A DNA stretch of 64,000 nucleotides from Halopseudomonas salina (GCF_008641105.1 NZ_VTTI01000002.1:160040-224039), one strand, 5' to 3'. Shown: positions 47,723 through 56,944, counted from the stretch's first letter. Notes: generated by a model from the letters alone, not told the origin. A program made the numbers and translations.

Positions 47723-48325
47723 ATGAGCATGACTATTCTTGTCGCCGGTGCAACCGGTAAAACGGGCCACCAGGTTGTTCAGAACCTGGTTGACCAGGGC
47801 CATAAGCCGACGGCACTTGTGCGTGAAGGCTCTGATACCAGTGCGCTCCCCAAGGGTGTAGACGTGCGCCGCGGCGATCTGACAGACCTGAAATCCGGAG
47901 TATGCGAAGGCATGGAGGCGGTGATCTTTGCCGCCGGTTCTGGTTCGGCAACCGGTCCTGAAATGACCGAGAAAGTCGATCGGGATGGGGCCAAACGCCT
48001 GATCGATCTGGCCCGTGAATCAGGTGTGAAACGCTTCGTTATGCTCAGCTCGGTTGGCGCGGATCAGGCTAATCCTTCAGGCAAGATAGCCCCGTATTTG
48101 AACGCCAAGCATGCAGCGGACGAGCATCTCAAGAACTCCGGTTTGACCTACGCGATCCTGCGCCCGGTGGCATTAACCAATGAGGGACGAAGCAGCAAGG
48201 TGATATTGGGCGAGGGCGTCGACAAGTCGGCAAAGGCGTCCCGTGCGGACGTGGCCCATGTGCTGGCCGAGGCAGCCACTACCGGTCGTTATGACGGTAC
48301 CGCGCAGAATATGCAGTCCGCCTGA
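47723..48325 (+). CDS. NAD(P)-binding atypical short-chain dehydrogenase
   Basis: The ATG at 47723 (GGAGG upstream) gives 200 residues. The glycine-rich motif GATGKTGHQVV (8-18) and VRRGDLTDLKS, AAGSGSAT and SVGADQANPS segments mark the YwnB/NmrA-like atypical SDR family, which lacks the YxxxK catalytic pair of classical SDRs. It may reduce or simply bind a cofactor; substrate unknown. It lies 55 bases after the aldehyde dehydrogenase gene and 76 bases before the classical SDR gene, all rightward. Confidence 0.87.
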   Translation: MSMTILVAGATGKTGHQVVQNLVDQGHKPTALVREGSDTSALPKGVDVRRGDLTDLKSGVCEGMEAVIFAAGSGSATGPEMTEKVDRDGAKRLIDLARESGVKRFVMLSSVGADQANPSGKIAPYLNAKHAADEHLKNSGLTYAILRPVALTNEGRSSKVILGEGVDKSAKASRADVAHVLAEAATTGRYDGTAQNMQSA

Positions 48326-48401
48326 GCGCCCTGCAGCCGCGTATCGCGCGGCTTTCAGCTTCATTTCGAATGAATAATCCATATCCAGAGGAGAAGAATC
48401 C

Positions 48402-49139
48402 ATGTCAGAAATCAATGGCAAGGTCGTCATCATAACCGGCGCAAGCAGCGGACTTGGTGAAGCTACAGCCCACCGTCTGGCCAAAAGTGGTGCCAAGGTA
48501 ATGCTGGCTGCGCGCCGCGAAGATCGCCTAGTGGCCCTTCGCGACGCTATCGTCGAACAGGGTGGCGATGCTATTTACAAGGTGACTGACGTTACCGAAC
48601 GCGAGCAGATGGAGTCATTGGCTCAGGCCACCAAGGATGCCTATGGACGGATCGACGTGCTGATCAACAATGCGGGCCTGATGCCCTTGTCGCCGCTGGA
48701 CAAGCTCAAGGTCGACGAGTGGGACAAAATGATCGACGTTAACATCCGGGGTGTTCTCTACGGCATCGCTGCGGTGCTGCCAACCATGCGTGAGCAGCAC
48801 GCCGGACACATCATCAATCTGTCATCGGTAGCCGGGCACAAAGTATTTCCATCCTCGGCGGTTTATTCCGCGACCAAATATGCGGTCAAGGCCATATCAG
48901 AAGGCATCCGTCAGGAAGGTGAAGGGGAAATTCGGTCAACCAATATATCCCCGGGCGCGGTAGCGACCGAGTTGACCAGCACCATCAGCGACTCGGAGAC
49001 AGCCAAGAATGTAGACGAGCTTTACGATATGGCCATAGACGCCGACGCGATTGCCCGCGCCATTGCCTTCGCTATCGAGCAACCAGCCGATGTGGACATC
49101 AACGAACTGATAATCCGGCCCAGCAAGCAACCGCTGTAA
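48402..49139 (+). CDS. Classical short-chain dehydrogenase/reductase
   Basis: A 245-residue oxidoreductase. The cofactor motif is GASSGLG (13-19), NNAG at 89-92, and the catalytic Ser142, Tyr155 and Lys159 are in [19 protein letters not shown]. Arg38 and Arg39 after the second strand (AARRED) suggest NADP preference. This subgroup resembles YdfG/serine dehydrogenase-like SDRs. Substrate unknown. Preceded by AGGAGA. Confidence 0.92.
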   Translation: MSEINGKVVIITGASSGLGEATAHRLAKSGAKVMLAARREDRLVALRDAIVEQGGDAIYKVTDVTEREQMESLAQATKDAYGRIDVLINNAGLMPLSPLDKLKVDEWDKMIDVNIRGVLYGIAAVLPTMREQHAGHIINLSSVAGHKVFPSSAVYSATKYAVKAISEGIRQEGEGEIRSTNISPGAVATELTSTISDSETAKNVDELYDMAIDADAIARAIAFAIEQPADVDINELIIRPSKQPL

Positions 49140-49396
49140 CCTACGGCCTGATAGGGTGAATGTCCGATCCGGAAGGTACAGGCATTCGCCATAACCAAAC
49201 GCCGTCACTGAACAATCGAGTACTACGTATAATCTATATTATGTTAAATAGCGTGTTATTTGATTTGCGTCATGAACAGATCGTCAGCAGGTTTGTATAA
49301 CAGACGTCAGGACAGATTTATTCGGACTCATCCCGCTTTCGCCGATGGCATTACGGGATAAGTCTCGCCCGCGGTTGTACTTATGAGGACGCGTAA

Positions 49397-49807
49397 ATGA
49401 AGAAGCTGACGTTAGCACTCGCTTTTGGCACTGTGTTGCTCTCCGGCGCAGCATTGGCCCAATCAACTGGGGACAGCAACGAGCCTATCTATGGTTCGCA
49501 GATCATGACTGATCAGGAGCGCATCGAGCACCGGGGTCTTATGCGTGACGCCCCTACTCAACAGGACCGTGAACGTATCCGCACTGAGCATCATGAACTC
49601 ATGCGTGAACGAGCCCGTGAACGGGGCATCACCCTTCCGGATACGCCTCCTGCAAGAGGCGGCATGGGCCAAGGCATGGGACAAGGAACTGGTATGGGCC
49701 AAGGCATGGGTCAAGGAGCTGGCAAGGGGCAAGGACCGGGTATGGGTCAGGGCACCGGCCAGGGACAAGGGAATATGCGCAACAAGATGGAATCAGATGC
49801 TCCCTGA
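49397..49807 (+). CDS. Small secreted protein with GMGQ-repeat tail
   Basis: A 136-residue protein with a clear Sec signal peptide (cleaved after GAALA-QSTG). The mature N-terminal half has two related helical segments, ERIEHRGLMRDA and ERIRTEHHELMRERARERG, followed by LPDTPP. The C-terminal half (about 86-130) is a low-complexity repeat of GMGQG, GTGMGQGMGQG and GKGQGPGMGQG. I recognise the charged N-terminal pattern as common in small periplasmic proteins of proteobacteria but know no function. No cysteines. Confidence 0.82.
   Translation: MKKLTLALAFGTVLLSGAALAQSTGDSNEPIYGSQIMTDQERIEHRGLMRDAPTQQDRERIRTEHHELMRERARERGITLPDTPPARGGMGQGMGQGTGMGQGMGQGAGKGQGPGMGQGTGQGQGNMRNKMESDAP
49655..49778 (+). 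repeat. GMGQ-encoding tandem repeat
   Basis: Degenerate 12-15 base units of the type GGNATGGGNCAAGG repeat about ten times inside the small secreted protein gene. Synonymous variation between copies argues that the amino acid repeat is kept by selection. Confidence 0.65.
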
Positions 49808-49974
49808 TTGCAACCTCTGTTCTGGGCTGCCTGAGCAGCCTCCCAGCTGTATATTCGACCAATACATCAAATGGCAGTAATTGATCACTAATTGGCAACA
49901 TATGCCAGTCGCAGCACGCCTTTAAACAGGCAGTCTAGGAATGTGCAGAAAGCTCACTCCAAGAGAACAATAAT

Positions 49975-51465
49975 ATGGCTGCTGAACATCTCGATGTAAT
50001 CATCGTTGGCGCGGGTCTGTCCGGTATCGGCATGGCCTGCCACCTCACCCACACTTGCCCCGATAAACGTTTTGTTGTGCTCGAAAAGCGCGCTGCCATC
50101 GGCGGCACCTGGGACCTGTTTCGCTATCCCGGCATTCGTTCGGATTCGGATATGTTCACCTTCGGCTACAAATTCCGTCCCTGGAACGAGCTTCAGGTGC
50201 TGGCTGGTGGCGACTCGATCCGTGAGTACATTCGCGAAACAGCTGAAGAATTCCGGATAACTGACAAGATCCGCTTCAATACGGCTACTGAAAGCGCTGA
50301 CTGGTCCAGTGAAGATAAGCGTTGGACTGTTAGTACCACTGACGTTGCGACCGGAATACAGAAAGTCTACACCTGCAATTTCCTGGTTGGCTGCACTGGT
50401 TACTACAACTACGAGTCGGGCTATCTACCCGAGTTTCCCGGTGTGCAAAACTTCAAAGGCACCTGCATCCATCCCCAGCATTGGCCTACTGATCTGGATT
50501 ACGCCGGTAAAAAGGTTGTGGTGATCGGCAGTGGTGCAACGGCTGTTACTTTGGTACCCGCCATGGCTGATACCGCCGGGCACGTAACCATGCTGCAGCG
50601 CTCCCCTTCCTATGTGTTCTCCGTTCCGGGTCATGACAGAATTTCCGAGATTCTGGGTAAGGTCCTACCGCAGAAATGGGTCTACAACATGGCCCGCAAA
50701 CGCAACATCGTGATGCAGCGCTGGATATACAAGGCGGCCAAACGCTGGCCGGAGAAAACCCGCAAGGTACTGCTCAATGGCGTCAGCAAGAAGCTGGATG
50801 ACCAGGGCAATATGAAGCACTTCACACCCAGCTATAACCCCTGGGATGAGCGGCTCTGTGCGGTACCCGACGCGGATCTGTTCGAAGCCATCAACAAGGG
50901 CAAGGCCTCGGTCGTCACCGATCACATTGATACCTTCACCGAGAAAGGCATCCGGCTGAAATCGGGGCAAGAACTGCAAGCGGATATCATTATTACCGCT
51001 ACAGGCCTGCAGATGCAGATGTTGGGCGGTATGCAACTGAGCCTGGATGGCGAGCCCTGCCCGCTCAATGAGCAGATGACCTACAAGGCGGTGATGATGC
51101 AGAACGTGCCGAATATGGCCTGGATTCTGGGCTACACCAATGCACCCTGGACCCTCAAGGCGGATATGGCATCACTGTACATCTGCCGACTGCTCAAGCA
51201 CATGGATGAAACAGGTAAACAGGTTGCGGTCCCTGTGGACAAGCATGGCCACGCTGAAAAAGACTCCATCATGGGGTCTCTGCAGTCCGGATATGTACAA
51301 AGGGCCAACGGTATTCTGCCACGCCAGGGCCGCGCCCTGCCCTGGCGGATTCTGAACAATTACGAGCTCGATTCGGTGCTGTTACTCAAGGAGTCGCTCG
51401 AGGACGGTATTTTGACCTTCGATCCGTCCGCCACTACCAAACAGGCGGCCGACCAGGCTGCTTGA
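49975..51465 (+). CDS. almA: AlmA-like flavin-binding monooxygenase
   Basis: A 496-residue class B flavoprotein monooxygenase. The FAD motif is GAGLSGIG (12-19), the Baeyer-Villiger-type fingerprint FKGTCIHPQHWP runs from 160 to 171, and the NADPH motif GSGATAV begins at 185. Segments such as DLFRYPGIRSDSDMFTFG, MKHFTPSYNPWDERLC and NAPWTLKADMA are strongly like AlmA, the long-chain n-alkane monooxygenase described in Acinetobacter and marine alkane degraders. Function could also be Baeyer-Villiger oxidation of a ketone. It is followed 15 bases later by a 3-hydroxyacyl-CoA dehydrogenase gene, consistent with fatty-acid or alkane catabolism, and the genome has the glyoxylate shunt enzyme aceA. 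Confidence 0.85.
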   Translation: MAAEHLDVIIVGAGLSGIGMACHLTHTCPDKRFVVLEKRAAIGGTWDLFRYPGIRSDSDMFTFGYKFRPWNELQVLAGGDSIREYIRETAEEFRITDKIRFNTATESADWSSEDKRWTVSTTDVATGIQKVYTCNFLVGCTGYYNYESGYLPEFPGVQNFKGTCIHPQHWPTDLDYAGKKVVVIGSGATAVTLVPAMADTAGHVTMLQRSPSYVFSVPGHDRISEILGKVLPQKWVYNMARKRNIVMQRWIYKAAKRWPEKTRKVLLNGVSKKLDDQGNMKHFTPSYNPWDERLCAVPDADLFEAINKGKASVVTDHIDTFTEKGIRLKSGQELQADIIITATGLQMQMLGGMQLSLDGEPCPLNEQMTYKAVMMQNVPNMAWILGYTNAPWTLKADMASLYICRLLKHMDETGKQVAVPVDKHGHAEKDSIMGSLQSGYVQRANGILPRQGRALPWRILNNYELDSVLLLKESLEDGILTFDPSATTKQAADQAA

Positions 51466-51480
51466 CCTCCGGAGATCCCT

Positions 51481-52455
51481 ATGACACAAGCATTGAATAA
51501 TCTGACTGTTCTAGGTGCAGGCGTATTGGGTGGCCAGATTGCCTGGCACAGTGCATTCAAGGGCAAGCAGGTCGTTGTATACGATCTGTTTGAAGAGTCC
51601 CTGCAGCGTTGCCAGCTTGCTCATCAGCAGTATGCCGCTATCTACCAGGCTGAACTGGGTGCGAGTCAGTCCATGATCAGTGAGACCCAGGCTCGTCTCA
51701 GCTACAGCTGCATTCTCGCCGATGTCGTTATCAACGCCGATCTTGTTATAGAAGCAGTACCGGAAATCCCGGAAGTAAAAACTGCGGTCTATCAGGAGAT
51801 GGCAGCATTATTGCCGGCACACACCCTGGTAGCGACCAACTCATCAACATTGCTACCTGCCCAGTTTGCGAGCGCTACCGGTCGGCCGGAAAAATACTGC
51901 GCGCTGCATTTTGCCAACATGATCTGGAGCATGAACCTGGCAGAGGTGATGGCCCATGCCGGCACCGCCGAAGACACGCTACGGGCAGTAACCCGGTTTG
52001 CCATTGAAATTGGCATGGTGCCCATCCCGATTCAAAAAGAGCAGAACGGCTATGTACTCAATACCTGGCTGGTGCCTTTATTGAGCGCCACTCAGTCGCT
52101 AATCACCAATGGCGTATCCACCCCTGAATACATCGACCGGACCTATCTGATTGCCAATCGCGGATGTGCTGTGGGGCCTTGCGGCATCATGGATATTATC
52201 GGCATGAAAACCTGCTACGACGTGATGAATTATTGGGGTAACGAGAAACAGGATGCCCAATTGCTGGCCGATGCCGTCTATATCAAACAGCATTTTGTAG
52301 ACAAGGGAAAACTGGGTCTGCAGACCGGGGAAGGCTATTATCGTTATCCGAATCCGGCTTATCAGGCTTCAGACTTTCTTGCAGTTCCGGATATGGATGC
52401 CTTGGAAGAACTGGTCGCCTTGGTTAAGCCGCAAAGCCTCGCTGCTGCGAGCTGA
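51481..52455 (+). CDS. 3-hydroxyacyl-CoA dehydrogenase family protein
   Basis: A 324-residue NAD-dependent dehydrogenase. The Rossmann motif GAGVLGGQ lies at 12-19, the catalytic His is in ALHFANMIWSMNLAEVM, and the helical C-terminal domain includes QNGYVLNTWLVPLL and GLQTGEGYYRYPNP. This resembles stand-alone 3-hydroxybutyryl-CoA dehydrogenase-like enzymes, although the usual HFFNPP motif is replaced by HFANMI, so the substrate may differ. It directly follows the AlmA-like gene and ends with a short hairpin (CTGCCAC at 52476 and GTGGCAG at 52488). Confidence 0.88.
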   Translation: MTQALNNLTVLGAGVLGGQIAWHSAFKGKQVVVYDLFEESLQRCQLAHQQYAAIYQAELGASQSMISETQARLSYSCILADVVINADLVIEAVPEIPEVKTAVYQEMAALLPAHTLVATNSSTLLPAQFASATGRPEKYCALHFANMIWSMNLAEVMAHAGTAEDTLRAVTRFAIEIGMVPIPIQKEQNGYVLNTWLVPLLSATQSLITNGVSTPEYIDRTYLIANRGCAVGPCGIMDIIGMKTCYDVMNYWGNEKQDAQLLADAVYIKQHFVDKGKLGLQTGEGYYRYPNPAYQASDFLAVPDMDALEELVALVKPQSLAAAS

Positions 52456-52529
52456 GCACGCCAAACTGTCGTCTGCTGCCACTTTCTGTGGCAGTATTGG
52501 CGCGCTTCATCTTAATCCCACATTTTAGT

Positions 52530-52634
52530 CGCCAGGGGAGCCTGTCCGTCATCCGCACAGGCTGAGAATCAGTGGGCTGTCTGCAGCCCGCCCAAACCCT
52601 GGAACCTGATCCGGATAATACCGGCGGAGGAAGT
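52530..52634 (+). ncRNA. TPP (THI-box) riboswitch
   Basis: The conserved pieces occur in order: CAGGGGAGCC at 52534, GGCTGAGA at about 52560, then ACCCTGGAACCTGATCCGG and ATAATACCGGCGGAGGAA. Pairings P2 (GAGCC with GGCTGA), P4 and P5 of the thiamine pyrophosphate aptamer are easy to draw. The 3' end contains GGAGGAA only a few bases before the ATG at 52640, so ligand binding would hide the ribosome binding site and block translation of the symporter gene. Confidence 0.93.
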
Positions 52635-52639
52635 GCGAC

Positions 52640-54016
52640 ATGCCTTACCTGACCCTCGCCGTGCTGGGCGCGGCGCTTCTGTTATTCGTCTGGCTGGGCC
52701 TGCGTGCCCGACGCAGCCATGCTGAACTCGATGATTTCCTGACCGCTCGCAACAGCCAGGGCGCCCAGGCACTTGGGCTGTCGTTTCTGGCCTCGGGTAT
52801 GGGCGGCTGGATTCTCTTTGCGCCGCCGGAAGTGGGGGCTCTGGTGGGGCCTGTGGCACTGGCTGGTTACGCTATTGGTGCTGCCCTGCCCTTTATTGTA
52901 TTTGCATTCTGCGGACCGGCTATTCGCCGTTATCTACCGCAGGGCAGCAGCATCGGCGAGTTTGCCCAGGCGTGTTATGGCGCTTTGGTACGTCGCTGGG
53001 TGGCAATGATCTCGTTGCTCTACATGTTGTGCTTCCTGATTGCCGAACTCACTGCCATTGGCGCAATTACCGCCATGTTGTCCGATGTGAATCCCGCATT
53101 GGTCATTCTGGGAGTAGCTGTAGCCACGCTTATCTACACTGCCGGCGGTGGTTTGCGGGCGAGCTTGATGACGGACCGCTGGCAAGCTTGGCTATTATTG
53201 GCACTGCTTGTAGTCGTAGGTGCTGTTGCGTTGCAGCGTCTACCCGATATGGACTCATCCTCAATGCAGCTGCCAGGCATTCCGGTGGGCAGTGCCTTGG
53301 GCGTCGCGTTGACGCTGATCATCGCCGTCACGGCTGCAAATCTCTTTCATCAGGGCTACTGGCAACGGGTCTGGTCTGCCCGTGATGGTGCATCACTGGG
53401 TCGGGGCGCTCTTCTCGGCGGCCTAATAACGGTCATTGTAGTGGCGATTGTAGGTGGGCTGGGTATTGCTGCAGCAATGAGTGGCACCGATCTGGGTAGC
53501 CCTCCGATTCCATTTTTCGCATTGCTGATGGATGCGTCTGCGTGGTTGACCATACCCGCGCTGGTACTGGCACTTACCCTGGTTGCTTCTTCAGTGGATA
53601 CCCTGCAGAACGCGATTGCCTCGCTGGCGGTTACGGAAAAGAAAGGGCTTTCGCTGACCAGTGCGCGCTGGATCACCGTTTTACTTATGGTTCCGGTAGT
53701 GCTCATCGCCTTGCAGGGAATCTCGGTGCTGCGACTGTTTCTGATCGCTGATCTGCTCTGCGCCACGGCGGTGGTACCGGTATTGATGGGGTTGTGGAAA
53801 CGCATGGGAGCGGTAGCTGCCATAGCCGGTTGCCTGGCCGGGCTGTTGGGCGCCGTACTGCCAGGATGGGTTACGGGTGGGTCCTTTTCATCGGGCCTGC
53901 TGGCTGCCAGTTTTCCGGGTGCGATTCCGACACTGGCACCTTTTCTGGGCGCCCTGCTCGCGTCCAGTCTGGTCAGTATTGCGGTGGCACTGATCATGCC
54001 CGCCTCACGAAAGTGA
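52640..54016 (+). CDS. Sodium:solute symporter under TPP control (thiamine or precursor uptake)
   Basis: A 458-residue inner-membrane protein with about thirteen hydrophobic segments and the SSS-family core (RNSQGAQALGLSFLASGMGGWILFAPPEVG and AANLFHQGYWQRVWSARDG). It is the only gene after the TPP riboswitch, so it should import thiamine, HMP or another precursor. SSS members with THI boxes (named ThiV in comparative studies) are predicted thiamine transporters. The substrate is inferred from the riboswitch alone. Confidence 0.88.
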   Translation: MPYLTLAVLGAALLLFVWLGLRARRSHAELDDFLTARNSQGAQALGLSFLASGMGGWILFAPPEVGALVGPVALAGYAIGAALPFIVFAFCGPAIRRYLPQGSSIGEFAQACYGALVRRWVAMISLLYMLCFLIAELTAIGAITAMLSDVNPALVILGVAVATLIYTAGGGLRASLMTDRWQAWLLLALLVVVGAVALQRLPDMDSSSMQLPGIPVGSALGVALTLIIAVTAANLFHQGYWQRVWSARDGASLGRGALLGGLITVIVVAIVGGLGIAAAMSGTDLGSPPIPFFALLMDASAWLTIPALVLALTLVASSVDTLQNAIASLAVTEKKGLSLTSARWITVLLMVPVVLIALQGISVLRLFLIADLLCATAVVPVLMGLWKRMGAVAAIAGCLAGLLGAVLPGWVTGGSFSSGLLAASFPGAIPTLAPFLGALLASSLVSIAVALIMPASRK

Positions 54017-54031
54017 GGCGGCAGGCGTCCC

Positions 54032-54904
54032 TCAAACGTGGTGACTGATTCTCGTACTCAGACTGTGGGTCTCACCAGGATCCAGAACACGCCTGTCGTG
54101 CCCTGCGTTAGCTGTTTCGATGCACAGCATCTCCCGGTAGCCGTCCTCTGGAAAATGACCAAGACGCCGAGACTTTTTCACCCAGGGGTTCCAGATGACT
54201 GTCGAGCCGCTTCCCGAACCTGCGACGGTGATGGTCTCGCCAGCGTCCTCAAGCTGCACGGCGCCAATGGCCCCATGGTAGATCCGGTCTACCTCCTGCG
54301 AGAAGCGAACCGGCCCCAGCTGTACTTCCTCTTTGCCGGTCAATTGATCCAGATAGCTGGCCTGGTCCAGACCCTTTATCTCGACCTGTGTGATATCTGA
54401 AACAGGCAGGTAGGCGTGTAAAGCCTGCCCGAGGATTTGTGCTTTGCTGCCCGTATTGGTTGAGGTCAGTGTCACCTGCAAGTCGCTTGCCAGTATGAAC
54501 TGAACCCCCAGTTTCCAGTGTTCGTCGGGTATATGAATGGCCATTTCAGACTGCGGAAGCTCGAGATTTATCTGTACTGCTTCATCCGTGACCACGACTG
54601 ATTCCAACTCCCAGAGCCCCGTGCGAGCAATGCCATGTGCAGGGCCGGAGCGCTCGTTGCCAAACCAGGGCCAACACAGGGGAACTCCCCCTCTCAGGGG
54701 CTTACCCGGTACCTCCGGCTCCTGCGGGCTTAACCAAAGCAGCGGTTTTTGCCCGGCTGGCAAGCAGCTGACCAAGTGCCCTCCTTCCAGCGCTATTCTG
54801 GCTGAAACCCGCGGGTGTGCAACCTCTATGAACTCGCGACCGTTGCTGTTGCGCAGACGCGTCACACCTGCGGCGAGTTGCTGTGTTTCCTGCCGGCTTG
54901 GCAT
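54032..54904 (-). CDS. Glucose-6-phosphate 1-epimerase-like mutarotase (YeaD family)
   Basis: A 290-residue galactose-mutarotase-fold enzyme. The conserved segments are GGVPLCWPWFG, GPAHGIARTGLWEL with catalytic His95, and MLCIETANAG with catalytic Glu near 262. YeaD-type proteins interconvert anomers of hexose 6-phosphates. It is convergent with the symporter gene (16 bases apart) and divergent from mltF. Confidence 0.9.
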   Translation of the reverse strand: MPSRQETQQLAAGVTRLRNSNGREFIEVAHPRVSARIALEGGHLVSCLPAGQKPLLWLSPQEPEVPGKPLRGGVPLCWPWFGNERSGPAHGIARTGLWELESVVVTDEAVQINLELPQSEMAIHIPDEHWKLGVQFILASDLQVTLTSTNTGSKAQILGQALHAYLPVSDITQVEIKGLDQASYLDQLTGKEEVQLGPVRFSQEVDRIYHGAIGAVQLEDAGETITVAGSGSGSTVIWNPWVKKSRRLGHFPEDGYREMLCIETANAGHDRRVLDPGETHSLSTRISHHV

Positions 54905-55078
54905 GATCTTCAGTCCTTAATAGCTTATTTGAAACTGAGCATAAGGTAACAATGCTGATTTTACAGCGTTTTGTGAGTGAACTAATCTGTTTGAATAGTG
55001 TCGCCGACTGCGGTGGGTGACTGCACCTTCGAGGTTGGCATTGAAATATGGCGTCAGCCCGCAATGCTGGAGAACTGC

Positions 55079-56440
55079 ATGCTCGACAAGGCCCGCCTGA
55101 CAGGCACTCTGCTGACGCTGTCGTTGATACTTACCGCCTGCGACAGTACTGAGAACTCAGCGGCTAAACTGTTATCCCCCGATGAAACCGGTGTATTGAA
55201 GGTTTCAACCCGCAACGGTTCTACCACCTATTACACTGATCGCTTCGAACAGCCCGTCGGCCCGGAATATGACCTTGTAAATCGCTTCGCCGCTGCGCAG
55301 GGTTGGGAAGTCGAGTGGGATGTGCAGTTCTCCACCGCTGCGGTACTTCGGCAGTTGGAAGAAGGCCGATCGCACTTGGGTGCTGCCGGGCTTACCAAGT
55401 TGGCTTCGCGGGATGAGCGCCTTACCGCAGGTCCGATGCACCACAATGTGCGCGAACAACTGGTTTGCCACCGGGAAATCATTCTGTTGCCCACGGATGC
55501 CGCCAAGCTCGAGGGAATTGATATAGAGGTAGCCGCTGACTCCAGTTATGTGGAAACCCTTGAGCAATTTATCAGCGCAAGGCCGAATGTCAGCTTCAGG
55601 CAAACGGAAACCCGGGGGACAGAACAGCTTCTTGCTGCGGTATTTGAAGGAGAGCTCGACTGCACCGTGGCTGATTCCAATATTGTGGACATCAATCGTC
55701 GGTCCATGCCGGAATTGGCTGTAGTCATGGATCTGTCACCTGAACAACAGATTGGTTGGTATCTCGCGCCGGGTAGCGACAGCCTCGCAGCAATAGCAGC
55801 AAGCTGGATGAGCAGCGAAGCTGGTTTGGCAGCTATTTCCGCGGTAAACACCCGCTACTACGCCTACATTTCCGAATTCGATTTCGTTGACCTCAACACG
55901 CTGGTCATGCGGATGGAAAATCGATTGCCACAGTATATCGACCATTTTGTGAAAGCTGAGCAGGACACGGGAATCCCGGCTGACCTGCTGGCAGCTCTCG
56001 CCTACCAGGAGTCCCACTGGGACCCCCATGCGCGTAGCCCTACAGGAGTCCGAGGACTCATGATGCTGACGCAGAATACAGCCAGATCCTTGGGCGTGAC
56101 CAACCGGCTGGATCCGATTCAGAGCATTGACGGAGGCGCGCGCTATCTGGCCGGGCGATACGAATTGTTATCCGAAGAAATACCCGACCCGGATCGTTAT
56201 TTCATGGCGCTCGCCGCTTACAACGTAGGTCGTGGTCATTTACTTGACGCTCGGAAGCTGGCCCGGGAGCTAGGCAAAAATCCTGACTCCTGGTCCGATA
56301 TGCGTGAGGTGCTCCCCCTGCTTGCTGACAAACGCTACTACCCAAGCCTGCGTTACGGTTACGCTCGCGGCTATGAACCGGTTCACCTTGTACAGCGCGT
56401 GCGAAATTATCGCGACGTTATCAGTAGCGCATTCCAGTAA
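55079..56440 (+). CDS. mltF: Membrane-bound lytic murein transglycosylase F
   Basis: A 453-residue lipoprotein started at ATG 55079 because GGAGA is seven bases upstream and the lipobox LILTAC (Cys21) then sits correctly; in-frame ATGs at 54998 and 55064 are rejected. Residues about 40-265 form a periplasmic amino-acid-binding-type domain and about 290-445 the lysozyme-like SLT domain, with catalytic Glu311 in AYQESHWDPHARSPTGVRGLMMLT. It cleaves peptidoglycan to anhydromuropeptides at the outer membrane. Length is slightly shorter than E. coli MltF (518). Ends in a strong terminator. Confidence 0.93.
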   Translation: MLDKARLTGTLLTLSLILTACDSTENSAAKLLSPDETGVLKVSTRNGSTTYYTDRFEQPVGPEYDLVNRFAAAQGWEVEWDVQFSTAAVLRQLEEGRSHLGAAGLTKLASRDERLTAGPMHHNVREQLVCHREIILLPTDAAKLEGIDIEVAADSSYVETLEQFISARPNVSFRQTETRGTEQLLAAVFEGELDCTVADSNIVDINRRSMPELAVVMDLSPEQQIGWYLAPGSDSLAAIAASWMSSEAGLAAISAVNTRYYAYISEFDFVDLNTLVMRMENRLPQYIDHFVKAEQDTGIPADLLAALAYQESHWDPHARSPTGVRGLMMLTQNTARSLGVTNRLDPIQSIDGGARYLAGRYELLSEEIPDPDRYFMALAAYNVGRGHLLDARKLARELGKNPDSWSDMREVLPLLADKRYYPSLRYGYARGYEPVHLVQRVRNYRDVISSAFQ

Positions 56441-56461
56441 TTCACTCTTCAGCTATAACGT

Positions 56462-56510
56462 AAAAAACCCGCTGACTAACGAGCACAGGCCGTTAGTCAG
56501 CGGGTTTTTT
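56462..56510. terminator. Long bidirectional terminator between mltF and the dodecin gene
   Basis: AAAAAACCCGCTGACTAACG pairs over 20 bases with CGTTAGTCAGCGGGTTTTTT around a nine-base loop. The A and T tracts on the flanks make it functional for both convergent genes. Confidence 0.93.
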
Positions 56511-56522
56511 AATTTGCCTTGA

Positions 56523-56738
56523 TCAGGTGCTTTCTACGCGAAAGCCAACCTTGAGAACCACCTGATAGTGCGCAACCTTCCCATTAGTCACGTGGCCTCG
56601 GGTTTCCTGAACTTCAAACCATTCTACATTTTTCACCGATTTACTTGTCTCGGCGATCGCGTGCTCGATGGCTTCTTCGATGCTGGTGGTAGAAGAGCCA
56701 ACAATTTCGACTTTCTTGTAAACGTGATGGTTGGACAT
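56523..56738 (-). CDS. Dodecin (flavin-storage protein)
   Basis: A 71-residue small protein whose sequence HHVYKKVEIVGSSTTSIEEAIEHAIAE followed by VEWFEVQETRGHVTNGKVAHYQVVLKVGFR is diagnostic of dodecin. Dodecins form dodecameric shells that bind flavin dimers (bacterial forms FMN or FAD-like) between a Trp and its neighbours; Trp at position 40 (VEWFEV) is conserved. It buffers cellular flavin and protects against photo-oxidation. Monocistronic. Confidence 0.93.
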   Translation of the reverse strand: MSNHHVYKKVEIVGSSTTSIEEAIEHAIAETSKSVKNVEWFEVQETRGHVTNGKVAHYQVVLKVGFRVEST

Positions 56739-56944
56739 GTAGTACTCCTTGCTTGCTGTGCATGTTCACTGAGTATGGCAAAAGATATTCGGGTTAGTTC
56801 AGAACACACCACGCGCGGGTTAATGCACCATGTTGCCACGAAGGACGAAAACCAGTGGGTCGGGGCTGAGGACTGCTTGATGCGAACACTCTTATAGAAC
56901 AGCGGTCCCACGAGTGTTGCAGCCACCTTTTACACGGACTGGCA

